Positions 40,880 to 47,815 of a stretch of DNA of 47,815 nt are shown piece after piece. Made by a program: the position numbers and the translations under genes. The notes under the pieces were generated by a model. It made no database searches. It saw only the letters and a program-made list of their open reading frames with translations, and had not been told where the DNA came from. This DNA is from Caccovicinus sp964425595. GTDB taxonomy: Bacteria; Bacillota; Clostridia; Lachnospirales; Lachnospiraceae. The stretch covers positions 1 to 47,815 of the forward strand of contig CAYRMW010000010.1 of NCBI GenBank assembly GCA_964425595.1, written 5' to 3'. How positions within the stretch are numbered: the first letter of the stretch is position 1; each line of letters begins with the position of its first letter.

Positions 40880-42247
40880 CTAAAAGGGAAGCTTGAACCT
40901 GCCGCCCATCATGCCGCCAAGGCCGCCCAGGCCCCGTTTTTTGCCGCCCATCATGCCGGGAAGCTGCTTCATCATCTTCTTCATCTGATCAAACTGCTTC
41001 ACCAGACGGTTTACCTCGCCGATCTCCACGCCGGAACCTCTGGCGATCCGCTGCTTGCGGGAAAGATTGAGCAGGGAGGGGTTTGCCCGCTCCGCCGGCG
41101 TCATGGAAAGAATGATCGCCTCGATCCTGGCCATATTCTTTTCATTTTCATCCATATCGATGTTGCCTAACTGGCTCATCCCCGGCATCATGCTCATGAT
41201 GCTGGCCATGCCGCCCATCTTGCGGATCTGGCGCATCTGATCCAGAAAGTCATTATAGTCAAACTCCGCCTTGCGGATCTTCTGGCTTAACTCCCTGGCC
41301 TTCTCCTGATCCACCTCGGCTTCCGCCTTCTCGATCAGAGAAAGGATATCGCCCATCCCCAGGATACGGGACGCCATGCGCTCCGGATAAAACTGCTCCA
41401 GATCCGAAAGCTTTTCGCCCATACCGACGTACAGGATCGGCCTGCCGGTAACGGCCCGGATCGACAGGGCGGCTCCGCCCCGGGTGTCGCCGTCCAGCTT
41501 CGTCAGGATAACACCATCGATGCCCACCTTATCCTGGAACATGCCGGCCACGTTCACCGCGTCCTGACCCGTCATCGCGTCAACCACCAGGATCGTCTGC
41601 GTCACGTCCACCTTCGCCTTGATCTCGACCAGCTCATCCATCATCTCTTCATCAATATGAAGACGGCCTGCCGTATCCAGGATGACTACGTTCATGCCGT
41701 TTTTCGCCGCGTGCTCCACAGCGGCCCTGGCGATATTCGCAGGCCTGTTCTTATCGCCCATCGAAAATACCGGGACATCCTGCTTCGCGCCGTTGATCTC
41801 CAGCTGCTTAATGGCGGCAGGGCGATAGATATCGCAGGCAGCCAGCAGGGGCTTCCTTCCCTTTGCCTTCAGCTTTCCGGCAACCTTGGCTGTGGTCGTC
41901 GTCTTGCCTGCGCCCTGAAGGCCGACCATCATGATCACGGTGATCTCACCGGCCGGTTTCATCTGCAGCTCGGTGGTCTCCGAACCCATCAGCCTGATCA
42001 GCTCTTCGTTGACGATCTTAACCACCATCTGTCCGGGGGTCAGGCTTCCCAGGACGTCTTCGCCTACCGCACGCTCCTGAACGGCGCCAATAAACTGCTT
42101 AACCACCTTGAAGCTGACATCGGCTTCCAGAAGGGCCATCTTGACCTCTTTTAACGCGGCCTTCACATCCGCCTCCGTCAGGCGGCCTTTGCCTCTTAAG
42201 TTTTTGAATACATTCTGCAGCTTATCGGCTAAACTTTCAAAAGCCAT
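40880..42247 (-). CDS. ffh: Signal recognition particle protein Ffh
   Basis: A 455-residue SRP GTPase that targets membrane proteins co-translationally. The N domain is followed by the G domain (GLQGAGKTTTT, DTAGRLHID, TKLDGDTRGGAA) and a methionine-rich M domain (about 300-455; MRQIRKMGGMASIMSMMPGM, then SRKQRIARGSGV, which binds SRP RNA). The start at 42247 follows GGAGG. No SRP RNA gene is seen nearby. Confidence 0.98.
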   Translation of the reverse strand: MAFESLADKLQNVFKNLRGKGRLTEADVKAALKEVKMALLEADVSFKVVKQFIGAVQERAVGEDVLGSLTPGQMVVKIVNEELIRLMGSETTELQMKPAGEITVIMMVGLQGAGKTTTTAKVAGKLKAKGRKPLLAACDIYRPAAIKQLEINGAKQDVPVFSMGDKNRPANIARAAVEHAAKNGMNVVILDTAGRLHIDEEMMDELVEIKAKVDVTQTILVVDAMTGQDAVNVAGMFQDKVGIDGVILTKLDGDTRGGAALSIRAVTGRPILYVGMGEKLSDLEQFYPERMASRILGMGDILSLIEKAEAEVDQEKARELSQKIRKAEFDYNDFLDQMRQIRKMGGMASIMSMMPGMSQLGNIDMDENEKNMARIEAIILSMTPAERANPSLLNLSRKQRIARGSGVEIGEVNRLVKQFDQMKKMMKQLPGMMGGKKRGLGGLGGMMGGRFKLPF

Positions 42248-42265
42248 GAGCAGACCTCCAATTCC

Positions 42266-42616
42266 TCATCGTGACTCAATCTGTGCGATCTGTCCGGCGG
42301 CCCTTCTGGCCCGGATAAGCAGCTCCGGATCCCTGCGGACCTCGTAATCGTCCAGCGCGGTCTGGATCTCTTCGGCCAGGCGCTTCGTCGAAAGGAACTT
42401 CTCCACCAGGTGAAGCTTCTCCTCGTACCCTTCCAGGATCCGGTCGCACCGCCGGATCAGATCGTGGACTCCCTGGCGGCTGATCCCCTGTTCCTGGGCG
42501 ATCTCACGCAGAGACAGGTCATTCGTCACCAGATCTTCGTAGATCCTGCGCTGGTGCTCGGTCAGAAGCTCGCCGTAAAAATCATACAGGAGTCCCTGCT
42601 GAACGATTTTCTCCAT
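42266..42616 (-). CDS. ylxM: YlxM-family DNA-binding/SRP-associated protein
   Basis: A 116-residue YlxM/p13 protein with a sigma-70-region-4-like helix-turn-helix (LSLREIAQEQGISRQGVHDLIRRCD). It modulates SRP GTPase activity in streptococci. It starts the operon ylxM-ffh-rpsP-khpA-rimM-trmD. The ATG at 42616 follows AGGTG, and a consensus promoter lies just upstream. Confidence 0.95.
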   Translation of the reverse strand: MEKIVQQGLLYDFYGELLTEHQRRIYEDLVTNDLSLREIAQEQGISRQGVHDLIRRCDRILEGYEEKLHLVEKFLSTKRLAEEIQTALDDYEVRRDPELLIRARRAAGQIAQIESR

Positions 42617-42634
42617 AATTTCATCACCTGTGCT

Positions 42635-42663
42635 ATCATACAGGAAAGTTTTCCTGGTGTCAA
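42635..42663 (-). promoter_or_regulatory. Promoter of the ylxM-ffh operon
   Basis: On the minus strand TTGACA (42663-42658), a 17-nt spacer and TATGAT (42640-42635) form a strong promoter very close to the ylxM start. Confidence 0.9.
42641..42656. repeat. Palindrome in the ylxM promoter spacer
   Basis: CAGGAAA-GT-TTTCCTG fills almost the entire spacer between the -35 and -10 boxes. A DNA-binding protein there would control the whole SRP/ribosome-maturation operon. Confidence 0.45.
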
Positions 42664-42686
42664 GTATTTTTTCTTGACCGTCTCAT

Positions 42687-42716
42687 AAAAAAGGCTGCCG
42701 CCGGTCAGGCGGCAGC
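42687..42716 (-). terminator. Terminator of the SDR dehydrogenase gene
   Basis: GCTGCCGCC (42694-42702) and GGCGGCAGC (42708-42716) form a perfect 9-bp stem, followed on the minus strand by TTTTTT. Confidence 0.9.
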
Positions 42717-42721
42717 GATGA

Positions 42722-43525
42722 TTACGAAGGCTGCTTGCCGATATAAGCCTGGATTCCGCCGTCTACGTACAGGATCTGTCCGTTTACGAAATCCGAAGCA
42801 TCGGATGCCAGGAATACGGCCGGGCCGCCCAGATCCTCAGCCTCGCCCCAGCGTCCCGCAGGCGTCTTGGAAACGATGAACTGATCAAAGGGATGTCTGG
42901 ATCCATCCGGCTGGGTCTCACGGAGAGGAGCCGTCTGCGGAGTCGCGATGTAGCCAGGTCCGATGCCGTTGCACTGGATATTGTACTCGCCGTACTCGGA
43001 AGCGATGTTTCTGGTCAGCATCTTCAGTCCGCCCTTCGCGGCTGCGTACGCGGAAACGGTCTCGCGGCCGAACTCGGACATCATGGAGCAGATGTTGATG
43101 ATCTTGCCATGGCCCTTCTGGATCATGCTGGGGATTACTGCCTTGGATACGATGAACGGGCCGTTTAAGTCAACATCGATGACCTGACGGAACTCCGCGG
43201 CGCTCATCTCAACCATCGGGATCCTCTTGATGATGCCTGCGTTGTTGACCAGGATGTCGATCACGCCAACTTCCTTCTCGATCTGCTCAACCATCGCCTT
43301 GACCGCGTCCTCATCGCATACATTGCACACATAGCCATGCGCTTCGATTCCGGCCTCTTTATAGGCAGCCAGGCCCTTATCCACCAGCTCCTGCTTGATG
43401 TCGTTAAATACGATGGTCGCGCCTGCACCGGCCATCGCTTTCGCGATAGCGAAGCCGATGCCATAGGAAGCACCGGTGATTAAAGCAACCTTGCCCTGAA
43501 GGGAAAAATCATTAATGTCTTTCAT
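42722..43525 (-). CDS. SDR-family gluconate 5-dehydrogenase / KduD-type dehydrogenase
   Basis: A 267-residue classical short-chain dehydrogenase. TGASYGIG (17-24) binds NAD(P); NNAG, a catalytic Ser in ICSMMS and YxxxK (YAAAK) are present. The C-terminal insert NGIGPGYIATPQTAPLRETQPDGSRHPFDQF is typical of gluconate 5-dehydrogenase-like enzymes, a group that includes KduD-type enzymes (2,5-diketo-3-deoxygluconate to KDG). KduD activity would feed the KDG kinase at the other end of the window. AAGGAG precedes the ATG. Its own promoter has twin operators. The substrate is not certain. Confidence 0.87.
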   Translation of the reverse strand: MKDINDFSLQGKVALITGASYGIGFAIAKAMAGAGATIVFNDIKQELVDKGLAAYKEAGIEAHGYVCNVCDEDAVKAMVEQIEKEVGVIDILVNNAGIIKRIPMVEMSAAEFRQVIDVDLNGPFIVSKAVIPSMIQKGHGKIINICSMMSEFGRETVSAYAAAKGGLKMLTRNIASEYGEYNIQCNGIGPGYIATPQTAPLRETQPDGSRHPFDQFIVSKTPAGRWGEAEDLGGPAVFLASDASDFVNGQILYVDGGIQAYIGKQPS

Positions 43526-43570
43526 GTCTTCTTCTCCTTTTCTTTGATCGCAATATATTTATGGGTTAAA

Positions 43571-43582
43571 TTTGTATACAAA
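43571..43582. promoter_or_regulatory. Operator palindrome 1 of the SDR gene
   Basis: TTTGTATACAAA is a perfect 12-bp palindrome in the 5' leader, 18 bp beyond the -10 box. It pairs with a similar site 19 bp away. Confidence 0.65.
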
Positions 43583-43589
43583 CTTTTTG

Positions 43590-43601
43590 TTTGTATACAT
43601 A
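43590..43601. promoter_or_regulatory. Operator palindrome 2 of the SDR gene
   Basis: TTTGTATACATA differs from the first palindrome at one position and abuts the -10 box. GTATAC-centred sites are typical of GntR/FadR-type regulators such as UxuR or ExuR; no such regulator is encoded in the window. Confidence 0.6.
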
Positions 43602-43629
43602 TACTATCACACTTTCCGTCCCATTGCAA
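43601..43629 (-). promoter_or_regulatory. Promoter of the SDR dehydrogenase gene
   Basis: On the minus strand TTGCAA (43629-43624), a 17-nt spacer and TAGTAT (43606-43601) lie just upstream of the twin operators. Confidence 0.78.
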
Positions 43630-43950
43630 TAGCTTTTCCGCAAATCGGTCGCAAAATCTGTCCCCGGGCCGCCCACGGAAAGGATATCGGTCCGTCTTCG
43701 GTCTCTACGCTAGTCAAAATGGGGAAAGATGCCGGCAGAGAAGAGAGAACAGCCCGGCTGCTGAACATTTACCCCCATAAAAGGGAGGAGACCGGTCGGG
43801 ATCGCTCCCGCCGGCCGAGTATTATGAAAAAAAGTCTTAGCACTAACTCTTTACGTTTTTTAGTATATCCGTTAATTATGGAAAAAGTTTAAGCATTTTG
43901 TAACCAATTCATGAACGAATTATGGAAAAAATGTGAAGCAGCGTTGTGCT
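43630..43950. other. Gene-free stretch between the SDR promoter and glgP
   Basis: About 320 bp without a convincing gene. It holds a hairpin CCGGTCGGGA/TCCCGCCGG (43792-43814), a weak stem followed by a minus-strand T-run (near 43826-43850) that may end glgP, and a 13-bp direct repeat AATTATGGAAAAA at 43874-43886 and 43918-43930. The sequence is distinctly more AT-rich from about 43825 on. Short open frames here lack ribosome sites and I do not call them. Confidence 0.5.
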
Positions 43951-46425
43951 TTAGGCTTTTTTCTCCTCCATCTCCACCTTGACCTTCTTCAGATGCCAGA
44001 TATCCCGGACATATTCTTCGATGGTGCGGTCTGAGGTGAACTTGCCGCTTCCGGCAATATTGGTGATCGCCGCCTTTGCCCACCATTTCTCATCCCTGTA
44101 CGCCTTATCCACCTTCTCGTGCGCCTCCGCGTAGGAGCGGAAGTCCCGTAAGATGAAGTAGGTGTCGGCCCGGTCGCTGCTCTGCGTATTTAACAGGGAA
44201 TTGTAAATATCGCGGAAGCGCTCGGTGTCACTGGGCGCGTAATAGCCGTTGATCAGCTGCATCAGCACGCGGCGGATATCCTGGTCATTATTGAAGATCT
44301 CCATGGGATTATAGCCGCCGTTGTTCTCGTAATTGATCACTTCGTCCGCGGACATACCAAAGATAAAGGCATTCTCATCACCTACCTCTTCGACGATCTC
44401 CACGTTGGCGCCGTCCATGGTACCCAAAGTCAGCGCGCCGTTTAACATAAACTTCATGTTTCCGGTACCGGAAGCCTCCTTGGACGCCGTGGAAATCTGC
44501 TCGCTGACATCGGCCGCCGCGAAAATGATCTCCGCGTTGGACACCCGGTAATCCTCGATGAAGACCACCTTGATCTTGCCGTTGATGCTCCGGTCATTGT
44601 TGATCACATCCGCCACGGAATTGATCAGCTTGATGGTCAGCTTCGCCCTCTTATATCCGGCAGCCGCCTTTCCGCCGAAAATAAAGGTCCTGGGGACGAT
44701 CTCCATGTTCGGGTTGTCCTTCAGCTGATTATACAGGTACATCACATGCAGGATGTTCATCAGCTGGCGCTTGTATTCATGCATCCGCTTTACCTGCACA
44801 TCAAAGATCGAGCGCGGATCGACATCGATGCCGTTATGCTCCTTGATGTATCGGGCCAGCCGCACCTTATTCTGATACTTAATGTTTAAAAACTCCTGCT
44901 GGCACTTTTCATCATCCGCGTAAATGCCAAGCTTGCGGATGTGCGGCAGATCCGTGATCCACTCATCGCCGATCTTCGAGGTCACCCAGGAAGCCAGCAG
45001 CGGATCGCCGTGCAGAAGGAAGCGTCTCTGGGTAATGCCGTTTGTCTTGTTATTGAACTTCTCCGGATACATCTGGTAGAATTCCTTCAGTTCCTGATGC
45101 TTTAAGATCTCCGTGTGCAGCCTTGCCACGCCGTTGACCGAAAAGCTTCCGGCGATCGCCAGATGCGCCATCTTCACCTGTCCGTCGTAGATGATCGCCA
45201 TCTTGCGCACGATCTCCTGGTTGCCCGGGAACTTTGCCTGGATCTCCTCAACGAACCGGCGGTTGATCTCCTCGACAATCTGATAGATCCGGGGAAGGAG
45301 ACGGGAGAACAGCTCGATCGGCCATTTCTCCAGCGCCTCAGCCATAATGGTGTGGTTGGTGTAGGCGCAGGTCTTCGTGGTGATATCCCACGCTTCCTCC
45401 CAGGGCAGCGCATATTCATCCACCAGGATCCGCATCAGCTCAGCGACCGCCACCGTAGGATGGGTATCGTTTAACTGAAAGACCACCTTCTCATGGAGCT
45501 TATGGATATCGTCATGCTTTTCCATGTACTTCATGACGGCTCTCTGCACGCTGGCGGAGATGAAGAAATACTGCTGTCTTAAGCGCAGTTCCTTTCCTGC
45601 GTAGTGATTATCGTTCGGATAGAGGACCTCGCAGATATTTTTGGCCAGGTTCTCCTGCTCCACCGCCTTCTGGTAATCGCCCCGGTCGAAGGCATCCAGG
45701 CTGAAGGTATTAACCGGCTGGGCGTCCCACACGCGCAGGGTGTTGACCACATGGTTCCCGTAGCCGACCACCGGGATATCATAGGGCACCGCGAGGACAG
45801 ACTGATAGCCTTCCTGGACGAAATTGTTGCGCTGGCCGTCCCACTCGGTCCTGACATAGCCGCCGAACTTGACCTCGGTGGCGTACTCCGCCCGGCGCAC
45901 CTCAAAGGGATTGCCGTCCTTTAGCCACTCGTCGGGCACCTCGATCTGATAGCCGTTTTCGATCTTCTGCTTGAACATGCCGTAGCGGTAGCGGATGCCG
46001 CACCCGTAGGCCGGATAGCCCAGTGTCGCCAGCGAATCCAGGAAACATGCCGCCAGACGGCCCAGTCCGCCGTTGCCCAGCGCGGCATCCGGCTCCTGAT
46101 CCTCGATCACGTTCAGATCAAAGCCCATCTCATCCAGCGCTTCGCGGATCTCGTCATAAGCGCAGATATTGATCATATTGTTGCCAAGGGCCCGGCCCAT
46201 TAAAAATTCCATGGACAGATAATACACCGTCTTGGCATCCTGCTTCTCATACTCCCTGTGCGTGGCGATCCATTCGTCGATGATGATCTCCCTCACGACA
46301 TATGCCACAGCCTGAAAGATCTGGGCAGGCGTAGCCTCATCGATCGTCTTGCGAAAGATGTTTTTTACATTGTAGGTCACGTCTTTCTTGAAAGACTCCT
46401 TGTCAAAGCCATATGCCTTCTTCAT
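43951..46425 (-). CDS. glgP: Glycogen/starch/alpha-glucan phosphorylase
   Basis: An 824-residue PLP enzyme that releases glucose 1-phosphate from glycogen or maltodextrins. Conserved regions are YYLSMEFLMGRALGNN, ALGNGGLGRLAACFLDSLATL, RMHEYKRQLMNILH and the PLP site EASGTGNMKFMLNG with Lys658. The length matches the family. The start follows AGGAGG. It lies 75 bp downstream of ileS with no related glycogen gene beside it. Confidence 0.97.
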   Translation of the reverse strand: MKKAYGFDKESFKKDVTYNVKNIFRKTIDEATPAQIFQAVAYVVREIIIDEWIATHREYEKQDAKTVYYLSMEFLMGRALGNNMINICAYDEIREALDEMGFDLNVIEDQEPDAALGNGGLGRLAACFLDSLATLGYPAYGCGIRYRYGMFKQKIENGYQIEVPDEWLKDGNPFEVRRAEYATEVKFGGYVRTEWDGQRNNFVQEGYQSVLAVPYDIPVVGYGNHVVNTLRVWDAQPVNTFSLDAFDRGDYQKAVEQENLAKNICEVLYPNDNHYAGKELRLRQQYFFISASVQRAVMKYMEKHDDIHKLHEKVVFQLNDTHPTVAVAELMRILVDEYALPWEEAWDITTKTCAYTNHTIMAEALEKWPIELFSRLLPRIYQIVEEINRRFVEEIQAKFPGNQEIVRKMAIIYDGQVKMAHLAIAGSFSVNGVARLHTEILKHQELKEFYQMYPEKFNNKTNGITQRRFLLHGDPLLASWVTSKIGDEWITDLPHIRKLGIYADDEKCQQEFLNIKYQNKVRLARYIKEHNGIDVDPRSIFDVQVKRMHEYKRQLMNILHVMYLYNQLKDNPNMEIVPRTFIFGGKAAAGYKRAKLTIKLINSVADVINNDRSINGKIKVVFIEDYRVSNAEIIFAAADVSEQISTASKEASGTGNMKFMLNGALTLGTMDGANVEIVEEVGDENAFIFGMSADEVINYENNGGYNPMEIFNNDQDIRRVLMQLINGYYAPSDTERFRDIYNSLLNTQSSDRADTYFILRDFRSYAEAHEKVDKAYRDEKWWAKAAITNIAGSGKFTSDRTIEEYVRDIWHLKKVKVEMEEKKA

Positions 46426-46500
46426 GCTTCTATTCCTCCTAAATCCGGCGGTCCCGCAAAGGGAGTCCTCCCCCTTCCGGGTCCCGCCTTTCCTGCGAAT

Positions 46501-47815
46501 TTATCGTTTCGTCACTCCCAGAGTCACGTCTTCGCCATTGATATTCCATTCCCTGGTAAAGAGCGGATTTTCGCCCTGTTCTTTATGCGCCGCCTGCAGC
46601 GCATCCGCGCCCAGGATCACCCGGTCAGCCAGGACCTCGCCGCCGATCAGTGTGCTGTTCTTTTCCAGGATATCGGCTGCCTTGCGGTTTTCGTCGCTCA
46701 TGTAAACCCAGATGTGATCCGTCACTTCAAAGCCGGATTCCTTCCGCATGGTCTGGATCTTGCTGATGATCTCTCGGACAAATCCCTCCTCCAGCAGCTC
46801 CTGCGTCAGGTTCGTATCCAGGACAACGGTCACACGGTTATCCTCTTCCGTCACAAAGCCTTCCTTCTGGGCCACATCGATCAGCAGGTCATCCTTCGTC
46901 AGGACCACCTGGCCGCCGTCAAAGGCAAAGGTCAGCTCGCCCTTTTCATTCAGGGTATCCATCGCCTGGTTCCCGTCGATCGCGGAAAGCGCCTTTCGGA
47001 TCTCGCCGAGAAGCTTTCCGTACTTCGGGCCCAAGGTCTTTAACTGCGGCTTAAAGGTATAGGAGGTAAACGCGCGCACATCGTCCGTAAAGATCACCTG
47101 CTTTACGTTCAGCTCCTCCTCAATGATGGATGCAAAATAATCCGACAATGCCTTCTCCGCCTTCACATACATCCGGCCGATGGGCTGGCGGTTCTTGATG
47201 TTGGCCGCGTTGCGGGCAGCGCGCCCCATGACGACCACCTTCAGCACCTCATCCATGCGGGCTTCCAGTTCCGGATCGATCATGGCCTCATCCACCTCCG
47301 GGAAATCGCACAGGTGGATGCTCTCGGGCGCGGCAGGCTCAATGCCGCACACCAGGTTCCGGTAGATCTGCTCCGTCATGAAGGGGATCATGGGCGCAGC
47401 CGCCTTGGAAACCGTCACCAGCGCGGTATATAAGGTTTCATAGGCATTGATCTTATCCTGTTCCATGCCCTTCGCCCAGAAACGCTCGCGGCTCCTTCTC
47501 ACGTACCAGTTGCTCATGTCATCCACAAATGCCTGGAGCGCTCTGGCCGCCTCGGGGATCCGGTAATTGGCCAGGTGATCGTCCACGCTTTTTACCGTGG
47601 AGTTTAACTTACTTAAAAGCCACTTATCCATAACGGACAGCCGGTCATACTCCAGCGCGTATTTCGTCGCATCGAAGGAATCAATATTCGCGTAGAGCAC
47701 AAAGAAGGCGTAGGTGTTCCACAGTGTGCCCATGAATTTTCTCTGTCCCTCGATCACGGCCTTGCCGTGGAAACGGTTAGGCAGCCACGGCGCGGAATTG
47801 ATATAGAAGTACCAG
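46501..47815 (-). CDS. ileS: Isoleucyl-tRNA synthetase, C-terminal part (runs off the window)
   Basis: About 437 C-terminal residues of IleS; coding continues to the right edge, where the frame reads WYFYINSAPWLPNRFHGKAVIEGQRKF just after the catalytic domain. The part seen is the anticodon-binding domain (NTYAFFVLYANIDSF, DNWYVRRSR-like SNWYVRRSRERFW) and the C-terminal extension typical of the long archaeal/eukaryal-type IleS found in clostridia. That type is often insensitive to mupirocin. The HIGH and KMSKS motifs would lie outside the window. A GTG at 47757 is internal and not the start. Confidence 0.95.
   Translation of the reverse strand, partial: WYFYINSAPWLPNRFHGKAVIEGQRKFMGTLWNTYAFFVLYANIDSFDATKYALEYDRLSVMDKWLLSKLNSTVKSVDDHLANYRIPEAARALQAFVDDMSNWYVRRSRERFWAKGMEQDKINAYETLYTALVTVSKAAAPMIPFMTEQIYRNLVCGIEPAAPESIHLCDFPEVDEAMIDPELEARMDEVLKVVVMGRAARNAANIKNRQPIGRMYVKAEKALSDYFASIIEEELNVKQVIFTDDVRAFTSYTFKPQLKTLGPKYGKLLGEIRKALSAIDGNQAMDTLNEKGELTFAFDGGQVVLTKDDLLIDVAQKEGFVTEEDNRVTVVLDTNLTQELLEEGFVREIISKIQTMRKESGFEVTDHIWVYMSDENRKAADILEKNSTLIGGEVLADRVILGADALQAAHKEQGENPLFTREWNINGEDVTLGVTKR

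Noticed and set aside
47755..47757. GTG as the start of a shorter IleS-like protein
   Set aside because: The frame continues upstream to the window edge with conserved IleS sequence, so this is an internal codon of a gene cut by the window.

Overview
The window reads as a chromosomal segment of a Gram-positive anaerobe of the class Clostridia, most likely Lachnospiraceae. This is inferred from gene content and order, not from a database match. Supporting signs are moderately high GC, AGGAGG-type ribosome binding sites before nearly every gene, a rex-nnrDE-alr block, purC-purF-purB-purA, a ylxM-ffh-rpsP-khpA-rimM-trmD block, an archaeal/eukaryal-type IleS and several lipoproteins with Cys lipoboxes. 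I saw no tRNA, rRNA, IS element, phage gene or CRISPR array.

Layout. 1-8.3 kb: hexuronate catabolism. A divergent promoter region drives uxaA (minus) and lacI-uxaC (plus), with an identical 14-bp palindrome just downstream of each -10 box. Downstream of uxaA come an iclR-type regulator, KDPG aldolase and two tandem KDG-kinase paralogues. Together they cover glucuronate/galacturonate isomerisation, altronate dehydration to KDG, phosphorylation and KDPG cleavage; tagaturonate or fructuronate reductase is not here. 8.4-13.6 kb: a five-gene peptide/nickel-type ABC importer. 13.9-18.2 kb: rex, nnrDE, alr and yebC. 18.3-20.7 kb (plus): an ABC-F protein and a small membrane protein. 20.7-25.9 kb: purine genes purC-purF-purB and purA. 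26-29.1 kb: a single-membrane-pass hypothetical protein, dapA-dapB behind a structured attenuator leader, and a lone corrinoid adenosyltransferase. 29.2-31.8 kb: typA and a YigZ protein. 32-34.8 kb (plus): a class A penicillin-binding protein. 34.9-36.6 kb: cytidine deaminase and an orphan BMP-type nucleoside-binding lipoprotein. 36.7-42.6 kb: the SRP/ribosome-maturation block. 42.7-47.8 kb: an SDR dehydrogenase of the gluconate 5-dehydrogenase/KduD type with its own twin operators, glycogen phosphorylase, and the C-terminal part of ileS, which runs off the right edge.

The most unusual object is a 502-residue in-frame fusion of TrmD (tRNA m1G37 methyltransferase) with a complete TcdA-type E1-like enzyme (cyclic t6A37 formation). 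It joins two enzymes that act on the same tRNA position, 37, in different tRNAs. It sits where rplS usually follows trmD and overlaps a DUF512 radical-SAM gene by GTGA. Other points of interest are the paired operators of the uronate genes, the twin operators before the SDR gene, the dapA leader with lysine-riboswitch-like sequence, a Rex-like site in the rex promoter, and GC-rich hairpins between several minus-strand genes.
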